In this document: positions 29,412 to 38,148 of the stretch, in pieces
Position numbering within the stretch: the stretch's first letter is position 1
How the letters are laid out: each line of letters begins with the position of its first letter
NCBI GenBank assembly: GCA_963815325.1
Contig: CAWFGG010000008.1
Coordinates: 124,001 to 188,000 of the forward strand
Source: JABDII01 sp963815325
Lineage (GTDB): Bacteria; Gemmatimonadota; Gemmatimonadetes; Gemmatimonadales; GWC2-71-9
Direction of reading: 5' to 3'
Length of the DNA stretch: 64,000 bases
Program-made: the position numbers and the translations under genes
Notes under the pieces: generated by a model
Database searches by the model: none
Seen by the model: the letters and a program-made list of their open reading frames with translations, nothing else
What the model was told of the DNA's origin: nothing

Positions 29412-30688
29412 GCTACCCGGCCTGCCTTCCCGAGTTCCGGTCGGTAGTACCCGGCAAGTGCATACGATCGATCCAGGAGTTCAACGGGATGGACGACATC
29501 GATGTCGAGGCCTGCGGCCAGAAGGCCGGCGCCGATCTGCATGAGACACCCGGGATTCCCAGTTGCGAGGAACTCCGGGCGTGGTACGAGCGAAGCGATG
29601 TCGTTGATCTTCGGTTCGAGCACGGCCCGCGCCAGCGAAGGCCGCAAAACCGAATACAGACCCGCACTCCCGCAGCATTGATCCGATCCCGGGAGGACCC
29701 GGAGCCTGAGTTCCGGCACGGCGCGGAGGATGTCGAGCGGTTGCGCGACGATGCCTTGGGCGTGCTGGAGATGGCAGGCCGCGTCGTACGCGACGTCGCA
29801 CGGTAGCGGTGCTCCGGCGCGCGGCCCTGCGTCCGACAGGAGCTCCGAAATATCCCGTACGCGACCGGCAAGACCATGCGCCGCCGTGGTGCCGAGTAGC
29901 TCGCCATAGTCCTTGAGCATCGCCCCGCAGCCCGCGCTATTGACCACGACCAGGTCGGCATGGCGTCCGAATGCGGCAACATTGGTTGCGGCAAGCGCGC
30001 GCGCGCCCGCGGTTGCTCCGGCATGTTCGTGCAGGGCTCCGCAACAAACTTGTCCGGGAACCTCGACGACATCGAAACCGTTGGCACCGAGGGTGCGGAC
30101 GGTGGCCTCATTGACGTGCCCGAACAGGGTGTCCATCACACAGCCACGGAAGAACGCCACGGTTGGCCGGCTGCCGGATAGGCCCGCGGATCTGTCGCGT
30201 CCGTTCACCTGCGCCGGCTGAGCGGGGCGGAAGTTCGTTCGCCTCGTGGCGCCGAGCATGCCCATCGCGAACCCCAGCCGGCTCCGGGCAGCAAGGCGGG
30301 CCGGAAGTCCAGAGGCACGGAGCCAGCGAGCCAGCGTGAAGCCGGGCCGCCAGAGCTTCGGTGAGCCGAACACCGCGAGGAGGGCCCGCAGCGACACGGA
30401 GAGGCCATGCGAACCGGCCAGGGTGCGCCGTGCGGTCTCCAGGGCGCGGCCATACTGGACCCCGGAAGGACAGGCCGGCTCACAGCCGCGGCATCCGAGG
30501 CAGTTCTCCAAGTGGATGGTGAGGGCCGAATCGATGATCGTCGTGTCGCCGCGTTCGAGGGCCTGCATCAGCACGATTCTTCCGCGCGGGCTGTCGTTTT
30601 CATCGCCGGTTGCCAGATAGGTAGGGCACGCGGGCAGGCAAAAGCCGCAATGCACGCATGGGTCGAGTGGGCCGATCGTGCTAGCCAC
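29408..30688 (-). CDS. glcF: Glycolate oxidase iron-sulfur subunit
   Basis: 426 residues from GTG 30688, chosen for AGAGG 6 nt upstream and the 8-nt overlap with glcE; the frame could extend to 30799. Two 4Fe-4S ferredoxin motifs, CVHCGFCLPACP (Cys11-21) and CLGCRGCEPACP (near residues 60-71), are followed by two CCG domains (CCGALHEHAG and CCGSAGLY). Together with GlcD and GlcE it oxidises glycolate to glyoxylate and passes electrons toward the quinone pool at the inner membrane. Confidence 0.92.
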   Translation of the reverse strand: MASTIGPLDPCVHCGFCLPACPTYLATGDENDSPRGRIVLMQALERGDTTIIDSALTIHLENCLGCRGCEPACPSGVQYGRALETARRTLAGSHGLSVSLRALLAVFGSPKLWRPGFTLARWLRASGLPARLAARSRLGFAMGMLGATRRTNFRPAQPAQVNGRDRSAGLSGSRPTVAFFRGCVMDTLFGHVNEATVRTLGANGFDVVEVPGQVCCGALHEHAGATAGARALAATNVAAFGRHADLVVVNSAGCGAMLKDYGELLGTTAAHGLAGRVRDISELLSDAGPRAGAPLPCDVAYDAACHLQHAQGIVAQPLDILRAVPELRLRVLPGSDQCCGSAGLYSVLRPSLARAVLEPKINDIASLVPRPEFLATGNPGCLMQIGAGLLAAGLDIDVVHPVELLDRSYALAGYYRPELGKAGRVA

Positions 30689-31898
30689 CCCGAGCCTCTT
30701 CCAGCGCGACCCGCAAGCATGCGCGTGGGTCGAACGTTTCCCGCAACCGCCAAACGAGGTTGCCGACCCCCTCCCGGTAGGCTCCGAAATGCCCGACACG
30801 CTGACGGACCCTCCAGGGCGCCCGCTCGAGCGTCACCGGGATTTCGCGCTCCGCAGCCCGGTGGCGCAGGGTGAGGAGTTGATCCGGCTCGGCCGATCCG
30901 CTCCATCGGATTCCGCCCGTGGCGGCCCCAGCCGACACGAGTTGTTCGTCGAGCAATCCTGCGAGGAGGTCGATGGTATCGTCCACGCTGTCGGCGAGGG
31001 CGCCCAGCCGAACCGTCACCGCTCCACCAAGCCACGCGCGATTGACCGAGCCCCAAAAGGCCGCGCTCTCGTCTGGCGGCAGTTCCTGCCACGCCAAATC
31101 GCCGGCGCGCTGTATCTCGGCTACCGTGGCCGCCACGGCCGATTCCGTCCCCAGGAGCCTGGCCGCGAGCGTCCAGTCGGCGCGGGCGGCCACAGCCGGC
31201 GACAGCAACTCGAGGGCGCTGCACTGTAGCCCGGCCTCGCCAAGCGCTCTGGCGTTGAAGGTGAGCACGTCGCGGTCCGCCCGCGCGGTCAGCGTTACAT
31301 CCGCACTGGGCAGTGCTCGAAGCCGGAGGTGGAGGTCGGTAATGATTCCGAAGCCGCCGAATGCGCCCACATGCAATTTGGTGAGGTCGTATCCGGCCAC
31401 GTTCTTCATGACGCGTCCTCCGGACGTGAGACGGCGTCCGTCGCCGGCTACGACGGTGCATCCGAGCACGTGATCTCGGATTGGGCCGAGCCCCGCCCGC
31501 AATGCACCGGCCGTCCCCGTCGCGACGATCGATCCGATGGTGCGGTCCGGCCGGCCAGGCGGATCGAGCGGCAACCACATCCCGAGGTCGGCTGCCTGCC
31601 GCCGCAGGCTTTCAAGGGAGGTTCCGGCCTGGACCGTCGCCATGAGGTCGGCGGGGCTGATGTCCACCGCCCGGTCGAGGGCGCGCGTACTCACGGCGAA
31701 ATCGGCATCCGCATCCGGCGGGAGCCAGGTTCCATTCCCTTCGACTCGGACGGTCCAACCTTCTTCTGCGGCCACGCGGCAGGCCACGGCAATTCCTTCA
31801 GCCGAATCGGGGGTGACGTAGGGGATGCCGGTTGCCTTCTGCTCCACGGCATCCCGACCGAGGAGGGAACGAAGCCGTTCAGCCGGGTCGTGGGTCAT
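30681..31898 (-). CDS. glcE: Glycolate oxidase FAD-binding subunit GlcE
   Basis: 405 residues. An FAD-binding (PCMH-type) domain occupies residues 20-190, with TVQAGTSLESLRRQAADLG, DRTIGSIVATGTAGALRAGLGPIRDHVLG and GGRVMKNVAGYDLTKL. The C-terminal domain is short compared with GlcD, as usual for GlcE. ATG at 31898 overlaps the glcD stop (ATGA), so translation is coupled. Confidence 0.92.
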   Translation of the reverse strand: MTHDPAERLRSLLGRDAVEQKATGIPYVTPDSAEGIAVACRVAAEEGWTVRVEGNGTWLPPDADADFAVSTRALDRAVDISPADLMATVQAGTSLESLRRQAADLGMWLPLDPPGRPDRTIGSIVATGTAGALRAGLGPIRDHVLGCTVVAGDGRRLTSGGRVMKNVAGYDLTKLHVGAFGGFGIITDLHLRLRALPSADVTLTARADRDVLTFNARALGEAGLQCSALELLSPAVAARADWTLAARLLGTESAVAATVAEIQRAGDLAWQELPPDESAAFWGSVNRAWLGGAVTVRLGALADSVDDTIDLLAGLLDEQLVSAGAATGGIRWSGSAEPDQLLTLRHRAAEREIPVTLERAPWRVRQRVGHFGAYREGVGNLVWRLRETFDPRACLRVALEEARGG

Positions 31899-33311
31899 GG
31901 CACTCCTCCAGCACGCCATTCCCGGCAGGCATGGCTCGGGAAGATCTTGCCCCGATTGGCGCGTTGGTCGGGGTCGAAGACGCGACGGACGTCGCACATC
32001 GCCGTTATGCTTGCCGGATCGAACACCCAGGGCATGTACTGTCGTTTATCCACTCCGACGCCGTGCTCCCCAGTGATCGTCCCCCCGGCCGCCACACACA
32101 CCGCCATGATCTCGCGACTCGCCGCCTCGACCTTCTCGGCCATGGCGGCATCTCGCCGATCGAAGCTGATGTTGGGGTGCAGGTTTCCGTCCCCGGCGTG
32201 GAACACATTCGCGATGGTCAAGTTGTGCCGCCTCCCGATGCCGGCAATCGCATCGAGGACCTCGGGCAGCGCGGAGCGCGGAACGACGGCATCCTGGACG
32301 ACGAGGTCCGGGGCAAGCCTGCCCAGGGCCCCGAAGGCCTTCTTGCGCCCCTGCCACAACCGCGCGCGTTGGTCCTCGGTCGAGGCCCCCCGGACGGCTC
32401 GTGCCCGGTTCGAATGGAGCAGGCGCTCAACGACGGCGGCTTCACCCTCGACGGATTCCTGAGTTCCATCCAACTCCACCAACAAAACGGCGGCGGCGTC
32501 GGTGGGGTATCCGGCGGCGTAGATCGACGCCTCGACGGCTCGTATGCAGGTCTGATCCATCATCTCCAGTGCTGCAGGGATTACTCCGGAGGCGATGATT
32601 GCCGACACGGCGGTACTGGCATCCCGCATGGTCGCAAAGTCGGCCAGGAATGTGCGAACTGCCGGCGGCAACGGCTCGAGCCTCACCGTCACTTCGGTCA
32701 CGATACCGAACATTCCCTCACTCCCCACTACCAGGCCCACGAGATCCGGTCCCCAGGGCTCTCCCTGCCGTGATCCGAGTCGCAGCGCGGTACTGTCGGG
32801 CAGGACCAGCTCTAACGCCACCACATGATTGGTCGTCACGCCGTACTTGAGGCAGTGTGGCCCGCCGGCATTCTCCGCGACGTTCCCGCCGATGGTACAG
32901 GCGGTCTGGCTCGAAGGGTCCGGCGCATAGTGCAGCCCGAACGCGGCCGCTGCCGCGGAGAGCCGGGCGTTCACCACACCGGGCTCTACGATGGCGCGCC
33001 GCTGCGCCGGGTGGATGGCGAGGATCTTGGTCAGTCGGGTCAGGGTGATCAGCACCGAGTCTGGTCCGGCCAGCGATCCGCCGGAGAGGCCCGTACCGGC
33101 CCCTCGGGCCACGAACGGCACCTGCGAGAGGTGGAGAAGCCGGACGATCTTCGATGACCTCTGCTCGGCTGCCCGGCAGCACCACCAGTCCGGGCATGGC
33201 CTCATGGGTCGGGAGCCCATCGGCTCGGAACGTCGCGCGCTCCGACGCCTGCTGGCGCACCCATTGAGGTCCGACGACGTTGGCGAGCGTCGCGGCAAGC
33301 GAGGCTTTCAC
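31895..33311 (-). CDS. glcD: Glycolate oxidase FAD subunit GlcD, apparent 1-nt frameshift
   Basis: An FAD-linked oxidase whose main frame holds PFVARGAGTGLSGGSLAG, PSSQTACTIGGNVAENAGGPHCLKYGVT, FHAGDGNLHPNISFDRRD and GEHGVGVDKRQYM. The correct N-terminus (MKASLAATLANVVGPQ up to LVVLPGSRAEV) is in another frame, starting at ATG 33311, which overlaps the lonSB stop. Deleting one base around 33150-33165, for example G in GTCATCGAAGATC, joins them into a 471-residue normal GlcD. If the extra base is real, the glycolate oxidase is non-functional although glcE and glcF are intact. Confidence 0.88.
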
Positions 33312-33976
33312 GGCTGGCTCTGTGCTGGGGGATCGGGGCGAGTGCTGCGGCCGTTGCCCCGCGCCAGGTGATGGACCCGTGCCCGCTCCTTGGCGTCAGC
33401 GGCCTTCGGGAGGAGCCATTGCGTCAACAACTCGATTCGTTCCGCGACCGATCGGGACTCGAGCAGCCGGACCTGGAGGGGCGCTTCAGGGTCGATACTC
33501 GCCGCGATTTGAAACGTCAGGGTTCCCGCCTCGTGAGACAGGGCGACCTCGGGTTGCTCGGCGTCCTGCAACACACAGATCGCGTCGACGTACGCGTGGA
33601 AGAGACGTTCGAGCTCTGTGGCGTCGGGAGGGCAGTTATCGACCGTTCGGTCGTCGAATTCCTCCACAAGGGCGACGAGATAGGGGTCGTTGCATTCCAC
33701 ATACCGCTCGACCGTAAACCGCTTCTCGCCAACGACCAGGATATTCGAGCGCCCATCGGCCAGGAGGTCGTGGGCCCGAATAGTTGCCGCGCATCCAACC
33801 GTTCCCGGAGGCGGTGCCTCGCGCTCCACCCCTGGCCGGAGAATGCCGAAGGCGGCGTCCGACGCCAGGCAATTCGCGACCAGTTGCCGGTAGCGCGGTT
33901 CGAAGATGTGGAGTGGTAGCGTGGTACCGGGGTAGAGGACGACGGTAAGCGGGAAAAGCGGCAGGCGGACGGGCAT
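33308..33976 (-). CDS. Stand-alone Lon N-terminal (LAN/PUA-like) domain protein
   Basis: 222 residues with RLPLFPLTVVLYPGTTLPLHIFEPRYRQLV, the hallmark of the Lon substrate-binding domain, and no ATPase or protease part. Such proteins are common but their role is unknown; peptide or substrate binding is assumed. ATG at 33976 is preferred because a GTG at 34006 falls inside a perfect hairpin. The stop overlaps the glcD start (ATGA), so it heads the glycolate operon. Some C-terminal residues are Pro/Gln-rich and disordered. Confidence 0.82.
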   Translation of the reverse strand: MPVRLPLFPLTVVLYPGTTLPLHIFEPRYRQLVANCLASDAAFGILRPGVEREAPPPGTVGCAATIRAHDLLADGRSNILVVGEKRFTVERYVECNDPYLVALVEEFDDRTVDNCPPDATELERLFHAYVDAICVLQDAEQPEVALSHEAGTLTFQIAASIDPEAPLQVRLLESRSVAERIELLTQWLLPKAADAKERARVHHLARGNGRSTRPDPPAQSQP

Positions 33977-34001
33977 ACCGGAAGATCTCGGTGTGGGCTC
34001 C

Positions 34002-34016
34002 GTCACACAATGTGAC
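34002..34016. promoter_or_regulatory. Inverted repeat at the lonSB leader
   Basis: GTCACA-N3-TGTGAC with 6-bp perfect arms lies 26 bp before the lonSB ATG. It could be an operator or an RNA hairpin; with the neighbouring hairpin it forms a two-stem leader between the sigma gene and the glycolate operon. Confidence 0.4.
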
Positions 34017-34019
34017 CCG

Positions 34020-34036
34020 CCCAGCCTCGGGCTGGG
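34020..34036 (-). terminator. Hairpin after sigma factor gene
   Basis: CCCAGCC (34020-34026) pairs with GGCTGGG (34030-34036) over a 3-nt loop, about 30 nt past the sigma gene stop on the leftward strand. It has no U-tract, so termination may be partial or Rho-dependent. Confidence 0.45.
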
Positions 34037-34067
34037 ACCGGTACAGCGCGGAGTTGTGAATGTGCTG

Positions 34068-34961
34068 CTACGTCGTGCCCCAGAATCCTTGCAGCGACTT
34101 CACATCGGGGGATTCGCGTAACTTCTCGAAGGCCCGCTCGCGGATCTGACGAATACGCTCACGGGTGACTCCGATCAGCGCCCCAATTTTTTCGAGGGTC
34201 AGGGCCTCAGAGCCCTCTTCGAGGCCATAGTAGAGATTGAGGATCTTTCGTTCGCGGGGGGTCAGGTATCGTTCGAAGATTCGGTCGATGAACTCTCGGG
34301 TGAGCCGGGCGTCGGTATTGTCCTCGATCTCACCGCCCTCTGTTCCGGCAAAGCGCTCTCCGAAGGTGCTCGCCGTCTTGTCCGTCCGCTCGACCGGTGC
34401 ATCGAGTGAAAGCTCCGCTGTCGTCATGCGGCGGGCGGTGCGGATGTTCTCGACCGAGTCATTGAGTGCCGTCGCAACCTCTTTGTCGGTCGGCTCGCGC
34501 CCGAGCTCCTGAGAGAGGAAGCTCTCCGCCCGCGACATTCGAATGAGTGCTGAATTCTGATTCAGTGGAATCCGGACGCTCCGCGTCTGCTCGGCCAGCG
34601 CTTTCAGGACCGCTTGACGGACCCACCAGACCGCGTAGGAAATGAACTTCACCCCGTGATCGGGATCGAACTTCCGGACCGCTTTCAACAACCCCTCGTT
34701 TCCGATCGCCACCAGCTCCCCGAGATCGAGCCCGTGGCCCTGGTACTTCTTCACGTACGAAATCACGAAACGAAGATTGGCCGTCACGAGGCGCTCCGCC
34801 GCCCTCGCGTCCCCCGCCCGCGCCAGGCGCGCCAGCCGCTTCTCCTCCTTGGGGTCGGAGATCATCGGAAGCTTCTGGATGTCGTGGAGGTACTGATCGA
34901 AGGCGCTGGTCGGAACGGGTCGAAAGAAGGGACGAGCCTTCTTCGCGGTCACAGGTGCCAT
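34068..34961 (-). CDS. Sigma-70 family RNA polymerase sigma factor lacking region 1.1
   Basis: 297 residues. Region 1.2 (SAFDQYLHDIQKLPMIS) is followed by region 2 with NLRFVISYVKKYQGHGLDLGELVAIGNEGL and the -10-binding segment GVKFISYAVWWVRQAVLKAL. Regions 3 (about 150-200) and 4 (YYGLEEGSEALTLEKIGALIGVTRERIRQIRERAFEKLR) complete it. This is the size of the short primary sigma factors of Bacteroidetes-like lineages and of group 2 factors; which one it is here cannot be told from the window alone. A good promoter lies about 90 nt upstream and a hairpin follows the stop. Confidence 0.92.
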   Translation of the reverse strand: MAPVTAKKARPFFRPVPTSAFDQYLHDIQKLPMISDPKEEKRLARLARAGDARAAERLVTANLRFVISYVKKYQGHGLDLGELVAIGNEGLLKAVRKFDPDHGVKFISYAVWWVRQAVLKALAEQTRSVRIPLNQNSALIRMSRAESFLSQELGREPTDKEVATALNDSVENIRTARRMTTAELSLDAPVERTDKTASTFGERFAGTEGGEIEDNTDARLTREFIDRIFERYLTPRERKILNLYYGLEEGSEALTLEKIGALIGVTRERIRQIRERAFEKLRESPDVKSLQGFWGTT

Positions 34962-35058
34962 TGCCTACCCCGGGATGCGGAAGCGGTTACGAACACTTTT
35001 CAGAATTCTCAACGAGGGAACGCAGATCGAACTGGGTCGGCCGCCAATTCGAAGCGCA

Positions 35059-35087
35059 ATAATAGGAAGTTCCGAGAGGGGGGTCAA
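35059..35087 (-). promoter_or_regulatory. Sigma-70-type promoter of the sigma factor gene
   Basis: On the leftward strand: TTGACC (35087-35082), a 17-nt spacer and TATTAT (35064-35059), each one mismatch from consensus. The predicted start of transcription is about 90 nt before the sigma ATG at 34961. Confidence 0.65.
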
Positions 35088-35098
35088 GCAAGAAATGA

Positions 35099-35107
35099 TT
35101 TTCCACA
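35099..35107 (+). promoter_or_regulatory. DnaA-box-like 9-mer (TTTTCCACA)
   Basis: One mismatch from TTATCCACA, a known DnaA box variant. It sits 12 bp upstream of the sigma promoter -35 hexamer. Confidence 0.4.
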
Positions 35108-35147
35108 TCACAATTTGTTGTTCGACAAACGATTATCAGTTTCGTCC

Positions 35148-35185
35148 ACTTATCCACGTCCCCGTGAGTGGGGACTTATCCACGT
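35148..35185 (+). repeat. Two 12-bp direct repeats with DnaA-box-like cores flanking a hairpin
   Basis: ACTTATCCACGT occurs at 35148-35159 and 35174-35185. Each contains TTATCCACG, one mismatch from the DnaA consensus. The inverted repeat GTCCCC (35158-35163) / GGGGAC (35170-35175) lies between them. Seen directly; protein binding is inferred. Confidence 0.6.
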
Positions 35186-35198
35186 GCCAGAGCATAAA

Positions 35199-35215
35199 CT
35201 GTTGCAGGACAACAG
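35199..35215 (-). terminator. Hairpin downstream of aroB
   Basis: CTGTTG-N5-CAACAG followed on the leftward strand by TTTAT, about 40 nt past the aroB stop. The stem is weak (6 bp) but the position and short T-run fit an intrinsic terminator. Confidence 0.4.
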
Positions 35216-35256
35216 AATACGCCAAATTCACATGTGACTAAAATGGGGAAAGTCGG

Positions 35257-36399
35257 TCAGCTCTCGGGCAGGGTGATCGTGCCGAGTGCCTCTCTGATCA
35301 GACTCACCGACGGTACCTCGATGGTCCAGTGGTCGTCGGCGCGATGCATGTGCCCGATCGACTCCGGAAGCGCCAGGCGCGGCACCTCACTTCGCGACTT
35401 CTTGTCTGCCTGCGTCGCTCTGATGACCGCATCGACATCCACGGGCATCCGCAACGTGGTCGGCAAATTCATCATGGTGAGCACCTGCTCAACCGCATCC
35501 GCCAGCCCGGCCTGGGCAATTCCCATTGTCTCGGCCAGGCGGCACTCGGCCAGGAGGCCCAAGGCGACCGCTTCGCCATGATCGATCCGGTATCCGCTGG
35601 CGTGCTCCAAAGCATGCCCCAGGGTATGGCCGGCGTTCAGCACGGCCCGTTCGCCCGCCTCCCGCTCATCGCGACTCACGATCGCCGCCTTGAGCTCGAC
35701 ACTTCGCTTGACGAGTCGAGCGAGCGTTTCGAGGTCACGGGTCCGGATGCGGCCCGCCTCCTTGCCGATCCACTCGAAGTACTCGCGATCGGCCACGAGA
35801 CCGTGTTTGACCGCCTCGGCCAGGCCGCTGCGAAACACCGGGTCCGGCAGGGTGAGCAGGGTGCACGGATCCGCCAGTACCGCAGTGGGAGGATGGAATG
35901 CACCGATCAAGTTCTTTCCATGTGGCGTGTTGATTGCCGTCTTGCCTCCCACGGAGGCATCGACCATGGCGACGAGCGTGGTTGGAACCGCGAGCAATGG
36001 GACGCCGCGCATGAAGGTCGCCGCGACGAATCCTGCGAGGTCACCGACCACCCCGCCACCGAGCGCTACGATGGCACTATCGCGGCCGAAGCCGCCTTCG
36101 AGCAACGCATCGATGAGCCTGGCCCAGGCCTCGCGCGTCTTGCTGGCTTCTCCCGGCGCGACCGCGAACACGCGTCCCGCAGCGGTCCGATCGCTCGAGG
36201 GGTCGGATTGGTATCGCCACGCGTGCTCCGGCGCGGACAACCAGTCGTCGTAATGCCGCTGGACCGTCGTATCGGTGATGATGGCGATGCGGCGATTCGG
36301 CAACTGCCGGGTGGTCAGCTCGGTGAGCTGGGCGATGGCGCCTGCACCGATCTGAACCGGGTATTTGCCGAGGGCATGCCGAACCGTCACGGTCTGCAC
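35257..36399 (-). CDS. aroB: 3-dehydroquinate synthase
   Basis: 380 residues, second step of the shikimate pathway (DAHP to 3-dehydroquinate, NAD- and metal-dependent, cytoplasmic). The glycine-rich NAD region DSAIVALGGGVVGDLAGFVAATFMRG, PTTLVAMVDASVGGKTAIN and the metal-binding region NAGHTLGHALEHASGYRIDHGEAVALG are all present. GTG at 36399 is chosen: it is 4 nt past the pduO stop and starts the typical VQTVTVRHALG beta strand; the open frame to 36468 would overlap pduO. Last gene of the dacB operon. Confidence 0.94.
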   Translation of the reverse strand: MQTVTVRHALGKYPVQIGAGAIAQLTELTTRQLPNRRIAIITDTTVQRHYDDWLSAPEHAWRYQSDPSSDRTAAGRVFAVAPGEASKTREAWARLIDALLEGGFGRDSAIVALGGGVVGDLAGFVAATFMRGVPLLAVPTTLVAMVDASVGGKTAINTPHGKNLIGAFHPPTAVLADPCTLLTLPDPVFRSGLAEAVKHGLVADREYFEWIGKEAGRIRTRDLETLARLVKRSVELKAAIVSRDEREAGERAVLNAGHTLGHALEHASGYRIDHGEAVALGLLAECRLAETMGIAQAGLADAVEQVLTMMNLPTTLRMPVDVDAVIRATQADKKSRSEVPRLALPESIGHMHRADDHWTIEVPSVSLIREALGTITLPES

Positions 36400-36403
36400 G
36401 TGG

Positions 36404-36949
36404 CTACCAGGTCGTGTCGTCGAGGCCCGCGCGATGATTGGCCAGGCGCGCGAGCACGAAGAGGGCATCCGACAGCCGGTTCAGGTACTCGAGAAAGAGC
36501 CCCGGAACCGGCGTCTCTTGCGACAACTGAACGATGCTCCGTTCGGCCCGACGGCAGATGGTACGCGCGAGGTGAAACGCCGCGGCCTTCGGCGTCCCGG
36601 CGGGCAGAATGAAGGCCGTGAGCGGCGGAAGCTCCTCCGTCGCCCGATCGATGGCCGCTTCGAGTTCTTCGACCTGGTCGTGCGACAGGTCTGCCTTTGC
36701 CAGGGCGGCGGCCACCTTCTCGGGGTCGGGCGTCGCCAGGTGGCCTCCGATCGCGAACAGATTCCGCTGGATGGACTCGAGTAACCGGTCCTCTTCGTTG
36801 CGCGGCTCGGTGGCGCGCACGATGCCGAGGGCGGAATTCAGTTCGTCAACGTCGCCGTATGCTCGCACCCGGGGGTGGCTCTTCGGAACACGGCCGCCGC
36901 CGAACAGACTGGTGTCTCCTCCATCCCCCGTCTTGGTGTAGATCTTCAT
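36404..36949 (-). CDS. PduO-type cob(I)alamin adenosyltransferase
   Basis: 181 residues. It makes adenosylcobalamin from cob(I)alamin and ATP. The N-terminal ATP motif TKTGDGGDTSLFGGGRVPK and AYGDVDELNSALG are conserved, as is RTICRRAERSIVQL with the ATP-binding Arg. It forms homotrimers in known members. No cobalamin riboswitch was recognised, consistent with its position inside an operon, 5 bp after the upstream lipoprotein gene. Confidence 0.92.
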   Translation of the reverse strand: MKIYTKTGDGGDTSLFGGGRVPKSHPRVRAYGDVDELNSALGIVRATEPRNEEDRLLESIQRNLFAIGGHLATPDPEKVAAALAKADLSHDQVEELEAAIDRATEELPPLTAFILPAGTPKAAAFHLARTICRRAERSIVQLSQETPVPGLFLEYLNRLSDALFVLARLANHRAGLDDTTW

Positions 36950-36954
36950 GCTGA

Positions 36955-38148
36955 TCAGTTGCCCTCCCTCGATGCGTGCTGCCGCCCATCACACGGCTGG
37001 TCCACCCGGGCCGCGGCCACGACCGTGTTGCTGACCGGGGTCAGGACGCCCCAGAGCACGGTGTGCTGGTCAGGACGCACCTGCTCCAGCCAGAGGTAGT
37101 CACTCCCGCTGCCGAATCCGGCGATCGCTTCGAGGCGCCGCCAGTATGCCGGTGGCCAGTCGGCTCCAAGGGTGGCCACCTGTCCCTGATCGAGGCGCAT
37201 GGCGGTGGGCCGGAGGACGGTCTGACCTCCCTGAGCGGTGCTGTCCCATGTCATGACGCCTGCGACCAGGAGCGTGTCGGCGTGCGCCGTGATGCGCCGC
37301 ACCCGCAGCGCAACGACGTAGCGGATCTGGCCGGCCACGCCCCAGAAGGGTACGACATCCGCGGCGTCGATGTCAGCCAGCGTATTGACTTCGAGGTATC
37401 GGTCGCTCGGAGCCTGGAGCGGAAGGAGCTCTGGGGCCAACCGGCGTGTAACGGCGTCATCGAACGCGCGCTCGGTTCGCGCAATCAATGAATCGATCAT
37501 TTCCTGACCCGGCATGTGGGTGGCCGGTCGCGCCGCGATTTCCCCATCGGCCAGGTCGCTCCGCGGCTGGGTCTGGAACGATCCAAGCACCGGGCCTTGG
37601 ACGGGGGAGGGCCCCTCGCCGCTTGCTTCGCCCACGATGATCTCTATCCGGGCGTGGAGCGGGCCGCAGGAGCTGCCGTGGAGGATGACTGACACTGGTT
37701 GGACCCGCGTGAGCCCACCGGCAAATCCGGCCAAGGTTTCCTGCAACCTGGGACCGGTCCGGCCGTCACCGGGACGGAGCCGGGCGCTGCCGAGCTCTTG
37801 GAGCCGGGACCACACGGACTCTCCGCGACTGAGCGGCTCCCCGTAGCGCCGGTAGAGCGTTGCGATCAGGGCCGTATCGTTGCTCAGTAAATGGATCGCG
37901 CGGTTGGTACCCTCGCCGACAAAGCTCCCGAGCAGACGGCGATTCGCATCGAGCCGTGCATCGCTGGTGATCGAGATGCTGTCGAGCGCGAACGGGGTGT
38001 CAGCCGTGGTTACTCGGGCACTGTGGTCTGCCGCGCGGCATCCTCCGACGGCCACGAGACCGATCCATAATGCGAGGCTGAACCTGGGCAGGATGTGGCT
38101 TGCGGAATCGAGGCGGCGACGGGGTCGCCTGCGCGCGTCAAGGGTCAT
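36955..38148 (-). CDS. Predicted lipoprotein of unknown function
   Basis: 397 residues from ATG 38148, which overlaps the sixA stop (ATGA). A basic N-terminus and hydrophobic stretch end in the lipobox VGGC near residue 37, so it should be an envelope lipoprotein. The remainder is a soluble mixed alpha/beta region with no recognised domain; Cys residues occur in HGSSCGPLHARI and near the C-terminus. Earlier in-frame starts to 38310 run through the sixA gene and are unlikely. Function unknown; co-transcribed with envelope (dacB) and metabolic genes. Confidence 0.72.
   Translation of the reverse strand: MTLDARRRPRRRLDSASHILPRFSLALWIGLVAVGGCRAADHSARVTTADTPFALDSISITSDARLDANRRLLGSFVGEGTNRAIHLLSNDTALIATLYRRYGEPLSRGESVWSRLQELGSARLRPGDGRTGPRLQETLAGFAGGLTRVQPVSVILHGSSCGPLHARIEIIVGEASGEGPSPVQGPVLGSFQTQPRSDLADGEIAARPATHMPGQEMIDSLIARTERAFDDAVTRRLAPELLPLQAPSDRYLEVNTLADIDAADVVPFWGVAGQIRYVVALRVRRITAHADTLLVAGVMTWDSTAQGGQTVLRPTAMRLDQGQVATLGADWPPAYWRRLEAIAGFGSGSDYLWLEQVRPDQHTVLWGVLTPVSNTVVAAARVDQPCDGRQHASREGN

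Larger units (their letters stand above)
34962..35256. other. AT-richer, palindrome-rich spacer between aroB and the sigma gene
   Basis: 295 bp, markedly richer in A+T than the rest of the window. It contains the sigma promoter, three DnaA-box-like 9-mers, a hairpin with repeated flanks and the likely aroB terminator, each listed separately. No coding frame is supported. Confidence 0.7.

Noticed and set aside
35088..35256. Calling the DnaA-box spacer a true oriC
   Set aside because: Only three imperfect boxes and no dnaA, dnaN or gidA nearby; kept as a finding, not as an origin feature.
36955..36960. Cobalamin riboswitch for the PduO-type gene
   Set aside because: Only 5 bp separate it from the upstream gene.
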